Assembly: GCA_964418325.1 (NCBI GenBank)
Contig: CAYQLC010000002.1
Coordinates: forward strand, 1 to 64,000
Origin: IMCC26077 sp964418325
GTDB lineage: Bacteria > Actinomycetota > Actinomycetes > Nanopelagicales > Nanopelagicaceae
DNA: 64,000 bases
Direction of reading: 5' to 3'
Part shown: positions 25,287 through 34,689 of the stretch, piece after piece
Position numbering within the stretch: the stretch's first letter is position 1
How the letters are laid out: every line of letters starts with the position of its first letter
Program-made: the position numbers and the translations under genes
The notes under the pieces: generated by a model
The model's database searches: none
Seen by the model: the letters and a program-made list of their open reading frames with translations, nothing else
Told to the model about the DNA's origin: nothing

Positions 25287-26198
25287 CTACTCTAGCGATA
25301 AAGCCGAAAGCAATCTGTTGACACTTGTTCCCACGCCAAATTCCTGCACCAGCTCCTCGAGTCGTTTTCGGTCGGCAATCACACTCGGCATGCGCGCTGG
25401 TAAGTCAGGTAGTCGCAGATCGCGGACGCAATTAACCACAGGCTCAGCCCGCTTTAAGTATTCAACCCCGTCAAGTATTTTCTTCGATAGATTGGGGGTC
25501 AATCTCGAATCCCCCGCAGCTGCAGCATTAATAATTTCTTGGACGGATCCAAAAATAGAGACAATTTTTGCACCGCCTTTTTCGCCAATGCCGCGTACCC
25601 CAGGCAGGCCATCGGAAGGATCACCTCGTAAGAGCGCGAGTAGCGCGTACCGCTCCCCCGGAATTCCATAACGTTCGGAAATCCACGCGAGATCAACCAA
25701 CTCATGGCTGGTGACCCCCTTCGCCAGATAGGCCACCTGAACGGGTTTATCATCATCCACCAACTGAAAAAGATCCCGATCGCCAGTGGCAATCACAATT
25801 GGTCCAGGTTCTCGGGTGGATAAGGTGGCAATCACATCATCGGCTTCGTAGTCGTCAATGCCGATGATAGGAAGTCCAATTGCATCGAGCAGATCGAGAA
25901 TTACCGGAACTTGATTCTCCAGGTCTATCTCCTCTTGCGCACGTGCCTGATCATCAGCAATCTGTAAATCTCGCGCTGCTTTGTACTCAGGCATCAATGC
26001 AGTGCGCCACGATGGTCGCCAATCACCGTCAAGGCAGGCCACTATTTGTCTAGGCTTATATTGCGTGGTTAACCGAGCCACGCTATCGATGAAGCCGCGA
26101 ATGGCATTGACCGGAGCGCCACTTGGTGAACGCAATGTATCTGGCATGCCATAGAACGCCCGATACCAGAGGGATGCGCTATCGATGAGCAGAATCAT
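25287..26198 (-). CDS. 5'-3' exonuclease (stand-alone PolA-type FEN domain)
   Basis: The 303-residue protein matches the N-terminal exonuclease domain of DNA polymerase I. Metal-binding acids occur in LLIDSASLWYRAFYG, YEADDVIATLS and IATGDRDLFQLV, and the helix-hairpin-helix is GLPGVRGIGEKGGAKIV. It should remove RNA primers or flaps. It overlaps helY by four bases, as in the mycobacterial Rv2090-Rv2092 neighbourhood. Confidence 0.91.
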   Translation of the reverse strand: MILLIDSASLWYRAFYGMPDTLRSPSGAPVNAIRGFIDSVARLTTQYKPRQIVACLDGDWRPSWRTALMPEYKAARDLQIADDQARAQEEIDLENQVPVILDLLDAIGLPIIGIDDYEADDVIATLSTREPGPIVIATGDRDLFQLVDDDKPVQVAYLAKGVTSHELVDLAWISERYGIPGERYALLALLRGDPSDGLPGVRGIGEKGGAKIVSIFGSVQEIINAAAAGDSRLTPNLSKKILDGVEYLKRAEPVVNCVRDLRLPDLPARMPSVIADRKRLEELVQEFGVGTSVNRLLSALSLE

Positions 26199-28840
26199 CC
26201 AACTACCTCAGAGTAAGCGATAACTCCTCTACGTAACATCGTGATTGCTTCTCGAGCGTTCGGGCGTAACGACGAGGATGCTTCTGAAACCTGCGTCAAT
26301 AAGTCGATAAGTTGTTTCACAATCCGCACAAAATCACCTGCGGGAAGCTCTGCCAGGTTTAAAGTTTCGGTGAGTTCTTCTCCGCCAGCCCAGGCATAGA
26401 TTGCCGCAGCTGCTCCTGCGTCTACTTCACGCATGGTCTGTAGTTGATTTCGTTGTTCCAGATACTTGATTTCGAACCAGAGTTTATCTATCTGACGAAT
26501 AGTGTTCACGACATTAGCATTCTTTGCCAAATTCCGATGAGGTTCATCACTTCGAGATTCGAAGACGAAAATAGAGAGCACAGATGCGAGCTCTCGAGCA
26601 TTTAATTGTTGGAGCAATCCCCTGCGAATTGATTCCGCCAAAACTAGATCTGAATCAGAGTAGATTTTAGAGAGCATCTCTCCTTCCTCGGTGACATCTT
26701 CGTGATTTAGATACCCAAGTTCATTCAACACCGCACATAGTCGATCAAAAGTTCGTGGAATAACATTGGTACGACCCTCAATCTTGACGCGAAGGTCGTC
26801 GATCTCACGCTCCATTCGATTGATGCGCTCCATGTTTCGAGCATGCTCCTCTCGATCTGGACACTCATGGCATGGATGCTCACGCATCTGTCGCCGAAGT
26901 TCCAAAACGTGCTCATCCACGAACGGGTCGCTAATCCGAGGTTTTAAACCACTAGCTTTATAGGCATTGATCCATATCCCTTTATCGCGAGAATTCTTAT
27001 GGCCGGTTCCTCCTGGTACTTTCAGACGCCCCAAATTCTCGACCCCATTTTGACAATCTACCGGCGAAATTCGAGAGACCTTTCGATCAAGAAACATGAC
27101 TAACGGGCGTGCCATCTCGTGTCCTCTATCGACAACCAAAGCTATATTCCCGCGGCGTTTATTTCCGATGGCCAAAACATCTCCCCGCGATACTTGAGCG
27201 AGAGTCTCGATTATTTGCGGCAGCTCTGCACGCCTATTTGAGCCCATACGCTCAATTTTCTTTATCTCCAGTCGCAACGTGAAATACTCCTGGAAATTTC
27301 CGAGATGACAGGTCACTTCGCCCTGAAGTGAGGCCATGAAGTCGCGATTTTTCTTCATCTGACGCTCGAGCCCTTGAACTGAGTGATCTGCTTGAAACTG
27401 GGCAAAAGAGGAGCCAAGAAGCTCTCGGGAAATGCTGGAGGTTGTCGTTGAAAGCAAATTAACAGCCATATTGTAAGTGGGGTTAAATGATGATTTGAGT
27501 GGGAAAGTTCGTGCAGTTGCGAGTCCTGCAAGCGAAGGAATGTCGACTTCAGGACTCCAAATCATCACCGCATGCCCCTCAATATCAATACCCCGCCTAC
27601 CAGCGCGTCCCGTCAATTGCGTGAACTCGCCTGGTGAAATGTCCACATGACCTTGTCCGTTCCACTTAGTCAGACGATCGATGACGACAGACTTTGCTGG
27701 CATATTGACCCCTAGGGCGAGAGTTTCGGTGGCAAAAACCACTTTTATCAGTCCTTGTTGGAACAATTCTTCAATAACCTCCTTGAGAGGTGGAATAAGT
27801 CCGGCATGGTGTGCCGCCACTCCTTGTTCGAGAGCTTTTGCCCAATTAAGAAAATTGAGCGGTCCATAATCCTCGGGAGAAATTATCTGAGCCACCTCTT
27901 CAATGCGCTCCCGTATTAAAGTCTTCTCCGAGACAGATGTGAGATTTAAGTGCATGCAATGCTTCACTGCATTATCGCAGCCGGCTCTACTGAAAATAAA
28001 GAAGATTGCTGGCAGCAGATTCTCGCTGGCTAGCTTTTCGATGATTGCTTCTTTATGGAGATTTTTAAATGTATGGCGATAACGACGATCTTGCGCAGTG
28101 CGACTATAACTTTGCGAGATTTTCACCAATTCAGCGTTAACATTTCGATCATCTTTGAGGAGCGGATAGAGTTCCGGTCCTTGCATCACATGTAAATGAA
28201 GCGGAACCGGTCTCACTTCACTGACGATAACTTCAATGGAACCACGAACCGTAGCAAGCCATTCCCCAAATTCTTCTACATTCGAAACTGTCGCGGATAA
28301 GGAAACTACCGAAATTTCTTGAGGTAAATGGATGAGAATTTCTTCCCATACTGCTCCGCGGAACTTATCCCCTAAATAATGTACTTCATCAAGGACAACA
28401 AAAGCGACATCTTGCAGATTCCGCGAATTCGCGTAGATCATATTGCGCAAAACTTCGGTGGTCATGACGACGATCTCGCCGTCTCCATTGATAGAGATAT
28501 CTCCAGTCAGAAGACCGACCTTGGCTTCACCGTATTTGTCGACGAATTCACCAAATTTTTGATTACTCAAAGCCTTGATTGGAGTGGTGTAAAAGATTCG
28601 TTTTTTCTCTCTTTGAGCAAGAAAAGTTGCAAAATCTCCAACGATAGTTTTTCCCGCTCCCGTGGGAGCGGCCACTAGAACACCATTCCCGCGTTCTAGC
28701 ACTTTACATGCCTGAATTTGAAAATCATCGAGGCTAAATGGCAAACGTTCCATGTACTCGGTGAGCGCTGAATTTTTCGGCGTTGAACGCCTTTTCGATG
28801 CAGCAAAACGTTCAGCAGGGGTGAGCTCCTGATCAGCCAT
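26195..28840 (-). CDS. helY: DEAD/DEAH-box helicase HelY (Ski2/Mtr4-like)
   Basis: The 881-residue protein has Walker A (VAAPTGAGKTIVGDFA), the DEVH motif (FVVLDEVHYLGDKFRG), SLSATVSN, and motif VI (QLTGRAGRRGID). A DSHCT-like helical region fills the last 180 residues. Ski2/Mtr4 relatives unwind RNA for 3'-5' decay or processing. A CHECPDREEH segment near residue 660 may hold a structural Cys/His pair. The location beside tatC, tatA and pafBC is conserved in actinobacteria. Confidence 0.92.
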   Translation of the reverse strand: MADQELTPAERFAASKRRSTPKNSALTEYMERLPFSLDDFQIQACKVLERGNGVLVAAPTGAGKTIVGDFATFLAQREKKRIFYTTPIKALSNQKFGEFVDKYGEAKVGLLTGDISINGDGEIVVMTTEVLRNMIYANSRNLQDVAFVVLDEVHYLGDKFRGAVWEEILIHLPQEISVVSLSATVSNVEEFGEWLATVRGSIEVIVSEVRPVPLHLHVMQGPELYPLLKDDRNVNAELVKISQSYSRTAQDRRYRHTFKNLHKEAIIEKLASENLLPAIFFIFSRAGCDNAVKHCMHLNLTSVSEKTLIRERIEEVAQIISPEDYGPLNFLNWAKALEQGVAAHHAGLIPPLKEVIEELFQQGLIKVVFATETLALGVNMPAKSVVIDRLTKWNGQGHVDISPGEFTQLTGRAGRRGIDIEGHAVMIWSPEVDIPSLAGLATARTFPLKSSFNPTYNMAVNLLSTTTSSISRELLGSSFAQFQADHSVQGLERQMKKNRDFMASLQGEVTCHLGNFQEYFTLRLEIKKIERMGSNRRAELPQIIETLAQVSRGDVLAIGNKRRGNIALVVDRGHEMARPLVMFLDRKVSRISPVDCQNGVENLGRLKVPGGTGHKNSRDKGIWINAYKASGLKPRISDPFVDEHVLELRRQMREHPCHECPDREEHARNMERINRMEREIDDLRVKIEGRTNVIPRTFDRLCAVLNELGYLNHEDVTEEGEMLSKIYSDSDLVLAESIRRGLLQQLNARELASVLSIFVFESRSDEPHRNLAKNANVVNTIRQIDKLWFEIKYLEQRNQLQTMREVDAGAAAAIYAWAGGEELTETLNLAELPAGDFVRIVKQLIDLLTQVSEASSSLRPNAREAITMLRRGVIAYSEVVG

Positions 28841-29720
28841 TTATCAACCAAGTTCGAAGCATTGATTGCTTCACCGATATTGAAACGGGCGTTGGCGCAA
28901 TGCGCTCACCATCTGCATAAGTAATGGCATCACCGCGAATGTGAATGTCTCTTCCACGCATTAACTGCACTTGAGGATGCGTGACATGTGCGCCTTTGTA
29001 GACTTTTGGAAAAATACGAATAAATTCATTCTTCGGGACTGGGTGCAAAATCATCACATCTAAAAGCCCGTCCTGAAGGCTAGCTTCGGGGCATACTTTC
29101 ATCCCACCACCATAGGAGGGTCCATTTGCCACCGCGATGAGCATTGCGCGCACCTCGAAACTTCGACCATCAACCTCGATTTCATAGGTTCGTGGTTTGA
29201 AGCGAGGCAATTCTTGGAGCATTGCAATCTCGTACTTCCGTCTACCTTTAGGCCAAGACATTTGATTAGCGCGTTCATTAACAAGTGAATCAAAACCAGT
29301 TGAGCAAATTGCTCCAAAAAAACGGCCATTCACCAAACCCAAGTCAACTAAGTTTGGAGATGAGGACATATATGTATCTATGTTTCGAACCGGATTCTTA
29401 ATGTCCAGTCCCAGTGCCCGTGCAAAATCATTCCCCGTGCCAGCTGGTACTAAGCCAATCGGAAGCTTGGTTGAGAGATCTTCCGCATAGATAGCATTTA
29501 TCGCATGATGCATCATGCCATCGCCACCGATAACAAGTAACCGTTCATAATCGGAGTGGTTTTTACCCATCAATTCATCAAGCGCGGCCCTTAGGGAGCT
29601 CGCTGCCACCACCGTGTAACGAACTCTTTGATTGTCGAGGTATCCCAGCGTCTCTGAGAGAACTTGCGCGCCCCGACCACGCCCCGCTGAGGGATTGGCC
29701 AGGATGAGGTTAGGTTTCAT
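28833..29720 (-). CDS. Diacylglycerol kinase-like lipid kinase (DagK family)
   Basis: The catalytic domain has LILANPSAGRGRG, VIGGDGMMHHAINA and VPAGTGNDFARALGLD, where GGDG binds nucleotide. The C-terminal beta-sandwich contains ANGPSYGGGMKVCPEASL and GLLDVMI. ATG 29720 overlaps the tatC end by 11 bases and gives 295 residues, whereas the frame extended upstream would intrude further into tatC. The substrate could be diacylglycerol or a sphingoid-like lipid; diacylglycerol recycling is the common inference. Confidence 0.88.
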   Translation of the reverse strand: MKPNLILANPSAGRGRGAQVLSETLGYLDNQRVRYTVVAASSLRAALDELMGKNHSDYERLLVIGGDGMMHHAINAIYAEDLSTKLPIGLVPAGTGNDFARALGLDIKNPVRNIDTYMSSSPNLVDLGLVNGRFFGAICSTGFDSLVNERANQMSWPKGRRKYEIAMLQELPRFKPRTYEIEVDGRSFEVRAMLIAVANGPSYGGGMKVCPEASLQDGLLDVMILHPVPKNEFIRIFPKVYKGAHVTHPQVQLMRGRDIHIRGDAITYADGERIAPTPVSISVKQSMLRTWLING

Positions 29721-30540
29721 CGCGAGCCGAGGCTTTCTTCGCTCGCCTGTTATCGACCACAATCCCAATTCCGCCAGCTGCAAAATAGAAAGCACAGAGC
29801 GGAATTGCTAATGCAAGCATGGTGAGCGGATCCCCAGTGGGCGTGAACGCCGCCACAAACAGGAAGATCAGAAATACCGCTACTCGCCAAGGTTTGAGGA
29901 TGGCACGGCCAGTAACAGCGCCAGCTGCATTAAGCGCCAAAAGAAATATTGGTAGCTCGAACGCGATGCCAAAAAGGAGAATCAAACGAAGCACGAAATC
30001 GAGATAATCGTCGAAACGAATCAGGTTAGAGAGATCATCTGGAGTGAAACCCAGCAGCACCTTGATGGCTATTGGCAAGATGTAGTAACCAAGGAAAACT
30101 CCCGCTGCAAAGAACGGAATCGAAGAGAGAAAGAAAACAAATGCCATTGTTTTCTCCCGCCTCTTCAGCGCCGGAAGCACAAATGCCCAGATCTGATAAA
30201 GCCATATTGGCGCAGAGAGAATTAACCCCACGATTAGTGCAACTTTTATTTGCAAGTTCAGAGGTCCAAGAACGCCCGAGACGTACAGCGCGTCGCAAGT
30301 TTCAAGTGTGGTGTCGGGGCCGCAAATCGGGACTGCCAATTTGGTGATAATCGGTGAATAGAAAATCCAGCCTATTATCGCAAGGGCTAGCACTCCTAAG
30401 GCGCTCTTGAAGATTCGCTTTCGGAGTTCATTCAGGTGTGAGAGTAATGGTGCTTTTGACTTATCTACATTGGCAGTGACCGAGGAGTGCGGGTCCGGTC
30501 GATTAGCAGAATCATCAGAATCTGGAGCAATCGATGACAT
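29710..30540 (-). CDS. tatC: Sec-independent translocase subunit TatC
   Basis: TatC is the twin-arginine signal receptor of the Tat pathway. Six membrane helices are evident. The N-terminal cytoplasmic motif is PLLSHLNELRKRIFKSALG, and the helix 3-4 region has FFAAGVFLGYYILPIAIKVLLGF. ELPIFLLALNAAG and FLFVAAFTPTGDPLTMLALAIP are typical. The 276-residue length is slightly long because of a polar N-terminal tail of 25 residues. It follows tatA and overlaps the lipid kinase gene. Confidence 0.95.
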   Translation of the reverse strand: MSSIAPDSDDSANRPDPHSSVTANVDKSKAPLLSHLNELRKRIFKSALGVLALAIIGWIFYSPIITKLAVPICGPDTTLETCDALYVSGVLGPLNLQIKVALIVGLILSAPIWLYQIWAFVLPALKRREKTMAFVFFLSSIPFFAAGVFLGYYILPIAIKVLLGFTPDDLSNLIRFDDYLDFVLRLILLFGIAFELPIFLLALNAAGAVTGRAILKPWRVAVFLIFLFVAAFTPTGDPLTMLALAIPLCAFYFAAGGIGIVVDNRRAKKASARDET

Positions 30541-30578
30541 GGACCTACTCTTTCACTGAAGCTACAAGCGCCAGTTAT

Positions 30579-30794
30579 TTACTCCGGCTTTTTTGTAGTA
30601 TCGGAAGAAGTTGGATTCTCTGGATCTTGAGGCGCATCAGCATTCTTGTCGCTGCCATTGCTCTTTAATTCGCCCTTGAATATCCGCAGTGAACGACCTA
30701 GAGCACGAGCAGAATCTGGCAATCTTTTAGCGCCAAATAGCAGGATCAAAACCAGGACAATGAGAAGAATATGGGTGGGTTCTCGAAGAAACAT
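30579..30794 (-). CDS. tatA: Sec-independent translocase subunit TatA
   Basis: This 71-residue protein has one N-terminal membrane helix (ILLIVLVLILLFGAKRLPD) with the conserved FG, followed by an amphipathic helix (ARALGRSLRIFKGELK) and a polar tail. TatA oligomers form the Tat translocation conduit. A GAGGGGGAG ribosome binding site precedes the ATG. No tatB is present in the window, as is common in actinobacteria with TatA beside TatC. Confidence 0.94.
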   Translation of the reverse strand: MFLREPTHILLIVLVLILLFGAKRLPDSARALGRSLRIFKGELKSNGSDKNADAPQDPENPTSSDTTKKPE

Positions 30795-30844
30795 GGTCTC
30801 CCCCTCGTGGTTGGCTCAGATGCGCGAGCCAGGGCGCGTGGGCT

Positions 30845-31819
30845 CTACTTTAGTGGGTCGCCGTACTTTTCGAGAGCTCGATGGGCCGCCGCTACCATCT
30901 GGGCTCGTAGCCGCTGGGGAGCGACCACGGATAGCGCTCCACCAGCGCTCAGAGTGGCCCGCTCAAGCCAAATCGGGTTATGAACGGCAATCTGACCGGT
31001 GAAACACTGTCGCTGGCCATCAAAGAGAAGAGAAACGATCCCCCATTTCTGAATGAACCAAGAACCGCCTTGGGTGATCTCGATGGAGACTTCAATAGGT
31101 CCGTCTGATCCAGTGGTGTTGGGCTCCACGTGAACTGTCTCTGATGGGAGAGTTTTAACTAATTCAGGGTTCGAAATCACGTGCGCACCTGATATTCGAT
31201 CAAGTCGGAAATACCGGTATCGATGCTCCGTTACAGAATATGCAAAGAGATAAGTAAATCCGCGCTCCAAACTTAACTCAAGAGGATAAATTTGCAATTG
31301 AAGATGTTCGTCTACGGTTGCCGAGTAGTAATCAATACTCAAGGCTACTTTCTTATCCCGTTGCGCCATAGCACTTTGTATTTCAGGAAGCACCAAGGGA
31401 GCGTCTGTTCCAACTTCTTTCGTTGATTCTGAATTGAAATCGAGCGAGATAATCTTAGAAATTTTCTCTTGTAGCGATCTTAATGTTTGAGAATCAGCAG
31501 GCGGTGCTATTTCAGTAAGTTGAACAATAGCTAGAAGTAAAGCTGCGCCTTCTTCAAAAGTAATACGCATCGGTCGATTTAAAGTTTCCGCATTGGAGAT
31601 GGTGATAAACCCCGAGTCATAGGAAACATCAATCAATTCAAGATGTGAATAGCCCGGCAGCCCACAGAGCCAAATCAGATTTAAATCAGAGATTAGTTGC
31701 TTTTCTGAGATATCGAACAAAGTTGCCGTCTGCTCCAATGAAATTCCAGAGTTTTTCTGCAAAAAAGGAATCAATTTGAGAAGGCGAGCTAGTCTTTGGG
31801 AACCTGATTTTTGATTCAC
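30845..31819 (-). CDS. pafC: WYL-domain transcriptional regulator PafC
   Basis: An N-terminal helix-turn-helix (ARLLKLIPFLQKNSGISLEQ, then FDISEKQLISDLNLIWLCG) is followed by a WYL domain (residues 145-225, with LSIDYYSATVDEH and YLFAYSVTEHRYRYFRLDRI) and a WCX extension. With PafB it forms the heterodimer that activates the mycobacterial DNA-damage response. GTG 31819 overlaps the pafB stop (GTGA), so the two are made together. Length is normal. Confidence 0.91.
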   Translation of the reverse strand: MNQKSGSQRLARLLKLIPFLQKNSGISLEQTATLFDISEKQLISDLNLIWLCGLPGYSHLELIDVSYDSGFITISNAETLNRPMRITFEEGAALLLAIVQLTEIAPPADSQTLRSLQEKISKIISLDFNSESTKEVGTDAPLVLPEIQSAMAQRDKKVALSIDYYSATVDEHLQLQIYPLELSLERGFTYLFAYSVTEHRYRYFRLDRISGAHVISNPELVKTLPSETVHVEPNTTGSDGPIEVSIEITQGGSWFIQKWGIVSLLFDGQRQCFTGQIAVHNPIWLERATLSAGGALSVVAPQRLRAQMVAAAHRALEKYGDPLK

Positions 31820-32945
31820 GAATTGGCCTCAACTACGCGTTTGAGACTTTCAATAACCTCAGATCGGAATTCGATAGGAGCAATAACCTCCACCGAATCC
31901 CCTGACCAGAGGATCATCTCAAGCGCCTCAGTTCTATCGAGATCTCGAAGCGTCAGAAGGGAGTTCGCAGGAATTTGATCAGTTTTCGCTGTTTGCAAGG
32001 AATTCTTCAAGAGTGGATGCATGGGAGAGAGTTCTTTGTGGATCTTCANNNNNNNNNNNNNNNNNNNNNNNNNNNNNNNNNNNNNNNNNNNNNNNNNNNN
32101 NNNNNNNNNNNNNNNNNNNNNNNNNNNNNNNNNNNNNNNNNNNNNNNNTGCAAGGAATTCTTCAAGAGTGGATGCATGGGAGAGAGTTCTTTGTGGATCT
32201 TCACAGTTACTTCCGGCAAGCGCTCCCCCTTAAATGCATTGAGAAAGTTCGCTAAATCGAATCCTTCTGGCAGATCACTGAAAATGCTCTGACCAGAAAG
32301 GGTAAGCTCGAAAATACGATTGACCTTGAATGACTTTATTCTTTTGTCGCCATCGTCCTGTGCGACCAGATACCAAGCACCGTGTCGGCTAGTTAATGTA
32401 TAAGGCGACACAATCCGTCGAGTGCTCGTCTCATGGGAGGTGTATCGAAACTCCACGGCACACTTCTCTTTGAGGGCCTGCCAAAGAATCAATAACGACT
32501 CATTCAGTGGAACATCAAAATTCCATGCTCTAGACCTCTGGATCACTTCATCGACTGAAACTTGGGTATTACCAAGCATTTTTTGAAAAGCACTTTCAGC
32601 CATGAAAGAATTAGAAGAATCCCTAAGAATAGTTGTGGCAAGGGCAAGCCAAATAGATTCCGGTTGAGTCAGCGTGATGTCCGGGAGAAAGAAATCTTTT
32701 GGGATAATTTGATAGCCGAATTCATCATCAAAGAAAGCGTCTATTGGTGCAACCTGGATGGCGATTCCCATATCGCGTAACTCGTCTTTATCCCGCTCGA
32801 ACATTCGCTCTTTAGCCTCTACATTGCCGCCATATCCTGGAATTACATCAAAAATCTCGCTCTTTGACATGGGGCGTCTGGCGGCGATAAGCGCTAGGGT
32901 TAAATTAAGTAACCGCTCGGTTTTATCGATTCTCTCCCCCGTCAT
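31816..32945 (-). CDS. pafB: WYL-domain transcriptional regulator PafB, split by an artefactual gap
   Basis: The N-terminal winged helix (KTERLLNLTLALIAARRPMS, FERDKDELRDMGIAI) precedes a WYL domain (AVEFRYTSHETSTRRIVSPY, WYLVAQDDGDKRIKSFKVNR) and the WCX domain. A 100-N gap is flanked by identical 55-nt copies (31994-32048 and 32149-32203). Removing the gap and one copy leaves 975 nt, exactly 325 codons, so PafB is intact at 324 residues. TACGAT lies seven bases before the ATG, indicating a leaderless promoter facing that of the cyclophilin gene. pafA and the proteasome genes that usually precede pafB are not here. Confidence 0.92.
31994..32203. other. Assembly gap with 55-nt duplicated flanks in pafB
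   Basis: Bases 31994-32048 and 32149-32203 are identical and bracket 100 N (32049-32148). The overlap length is 55, the same as at the recN gap. Collapsing it restores the pafB reading frame. Confidence 0.95.
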
Positions 32946-32981
32946 AGGGTGAATCGTAGTGAGATTGGATATTATTTGGGA
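32946..32981. promoter_or_regulatory. Divergent leaderless promoters, pafB and cyclophilin
   Basis: The two start codons are separated by 36 bp. On the minus strand TACGAT (32958-32953) is seven bases from the pafB ATG. On the plus strand TATTAT (32970-32975) is six bases from ATG 32982. The -35 region of each promoter would overlap the other gene's -10 or start region. Confidence 0.7.
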
Positions 32982-33761
32982 ATGGATTCAACATCTACAC
33001 AGGTGGCGCGAATAAAACGGACTCTCATTTCGAACTCACGAGTAACGCTCTCAATTGGACTCTTGTTATCAGCTCTATTCCTGGCTAGTTGTTCTAGTGA
33101 AGCAGATCCAAATGATGGCGCCAAGGCAGTCGATGCCTCGCCAAGCGCCAGCAACGCACCCTCCGAGGATGTTTCTGGAAATGAATCTGAGAATCCAGCT
33201 GTGCCAGATTTCTGTGAACCCACCTCCGCAGGTGCGCGGCCCATCATTAAGGTAGGAACTCCAAGCGAATATTTGGAGCCGAGACAATACCAATTGATTT
33301 TGGATACCAACTGTGGAGTTATTGAAATTATGGCGGATGCTGAAAAGGCCCCAGTTACTGTAACCACCATAGGATTTCTTGCGAACGCAAAATTTTATGA
33401 TGCGAGCATATGTCACCGGTTAACTACCTCTGGAATCTTTGTACTGCAGTGTGGTGATCCCACGACAAGCCGTTCTGGCGGTCCAGGATTTACTTTCAAA
33501 GATGAAAATCTCCCCACTCAGAGCGGGGTCAATTACCCTAAAGGGACCATCGCGATGGCGAATTCAGGACCAAATACCAACGGCAGCCAATTCTTTATTG
33601 TGTATCAAGATACAACTCTGCCCCCGAATTATTCCATTTGGGGAAAGGTCACTAGAGGTATGGAGATTATCGAGAAGATCGCGGCAAACGGGACTTTCGA
33701 TGGGGCGCCAGATGGCGCTCCTAAATATCCGGTTGAGATTAAAACTGCTCGGTTGGATTAG
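32982..33761 (+). CDS. Cyclophilin-type peptidyl-prolyl isomerase, lipoprotein
   Basis: Residues 1-40 hold a basic stretch, a hydrophobic core and the lipobox LASC, so Cys near residue 39 should be lipidated and the protein anchored outside the membrane. A Ser/Asn/Glu-rich linker leads to a cyclophilin domain (about 95-259) with KFYDASICHRL, containing the catalytic Arg, then MANSGPNTNGSQFFIVYQD and YSIWGKVTRGMEII. It should catalyse prolyl isomerisation of exported proteins. ATG 32982 is preferred over GTG 32949 because of the TATTAT box six bases upstream. It occupies the interval where actinobacteria usually have the pup-proteasome operon. Confidence 0.9.
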   Translation: MDSTSTQVARIKRTLISNSRVTLSIGLLLSALFLASCSSEADPNDGAKAVDASPSASNAPSEDVSGNESENPAVPDFCEPTSAGARPIIKVGTPSEYLEPRQYQLILDTNCGVIEIMADAEKAPVTVTTIGFLANAKFYDASICHRLTTSGIFVLQCGDPTTSRSGGPGFTFKDENLPTQSGVNYPKGTIAMANSGPNTNGSQFFIVYQDTTLPPNYSIWGKVTRGMEIIEKIAANGTFDGAPDGAPKYPVEIKTARLD

Positions 33762-33774
33762 CTTCGGCGCTTAA

Positions 33775-34689
33775 CTAGCGCACGTCTTGCCCGGTATCGA
33801 CAGCTTCCAATTCTTCAGTAGGAGTTTTCGAGCCACGCCTTCTCGTTCTCGGCGCCTCTACTCCATCGGCGACACGACGTGATCGAACAAGAAATCCGGT
33901 ATGCCCAATCATGCGGTTTTCGGGGCGCACCGCCAGAGCATCGACATGCCACCCGCGATGCAGTGATTCCCATGAATAAGGTTCGGTAAAACGTCGATCT
34001 GCTCGAAGGGTTTCTACTATTCGAGAAAGTTGTGTAGTCGTTGTTACATAGGCGATGAAGACTCCTCCGGGTCGAAGAAGTTTCGCACTCTGCTCGACAC
34101 ACTCCCACGGGGCAAGCATGTCTAAGACGATGCGATCAACATCTCTTCCCGATATCCCTTTCTCAGAGAAATTCTGCTCCTCAAAGGATCCTAGGAGTAT
34201 CTGCCAATTCTTCGGACGAGAGCCAAAGAACATCGTGATGTTCTTCTCTGCAATCTGAGCAAAATCTTCCCGACGTTCGGTGCTAATGACTTGACCGGTA
34301 GGCCCAACCGCACGAAGAAGAGCAATAGTTAATGCACCAGAGCCAACACCTGCCTCAAGAACCGTATCGCCCTCCGATATATCCGCATACCCGATGATGT
34401 CGGCGGCATCTTTGGGGTACACGATTGTGGCGCCGCGAGGCATGGCGAGAATAAAATCTTCGTAAAGAGGTCGCATTGCAAAGTACGGAACCCCGGAGTT
34501 GGTGAGTACAAAGGAGCCTTCGGGTTGTCCGATACAGGCCGCATGCTCAATGATTCCCTTATGGCTATGCCAACTTCCACCCTCAGTTAAGGTGAAGCTG
34601 TAAAGCTTTCCCTTTGTATCCGAGAGTTGAATCCGATCTCCGTAGCCAAAAACCCCGCTACGGCGACCGCTGGTGCCTCCTGATTCCAT
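33775..34689 (-). CDS. trmI: tRNA (adenine-N1)-methyltransferase TrmI
   Basis: TrmI methylates A58 in the T loop of tRNA. An N-terminal beta-barrel (GDRIQLSDTKGKLYSFTL) precedes a Rossmann methyltransferase with VLEAGVGSGALTIALLRAVG, VISTERREDFAQIA and RIVLDMLAPWECVE. The C-terminal extension is basic. It has 304 residues, like mycobacterial Rv2118c. TAGACT lies seven bases before the ATG, and the promoter overlaps that of the divergent nuclease gene. In mycobacteria trmI lies near mpa, which is missing here. Confidence 0.92.
   Translation of the reverse strand: MESGGTSGRRSGVFGYGDRIQLSDTKGKLYSFTLTEGGSWHSHKGIIEHAACIGQPEGSFVLTNSGVPYFAMRPLYEDFILAMPRGATIVYPKDAADIIGYADISEGDTVLEAGVGSGALTIALLRAVGPTGQVISTERREDFAQIAEKNITMFFGSRPKNWQILLGSFEEQNFSEKGISGRDVDRIVLDMLAPWECVEQSAKLLRPGGVFIAYVTTTTQLSRIVETLRADRRFTEPYSWESLHRGWHVDALAVRPENRMIGHTGFLVRSRRVADGVEAPRTRRRGSKTPTEELEAVDTGQDVR

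Noticed and set aside
31816..32945. pafB as a pseudogene or two partial genes
   Set aside because: The break coincides with the artefactual gap; the corrected gene is exactly 325 codons with all domains.
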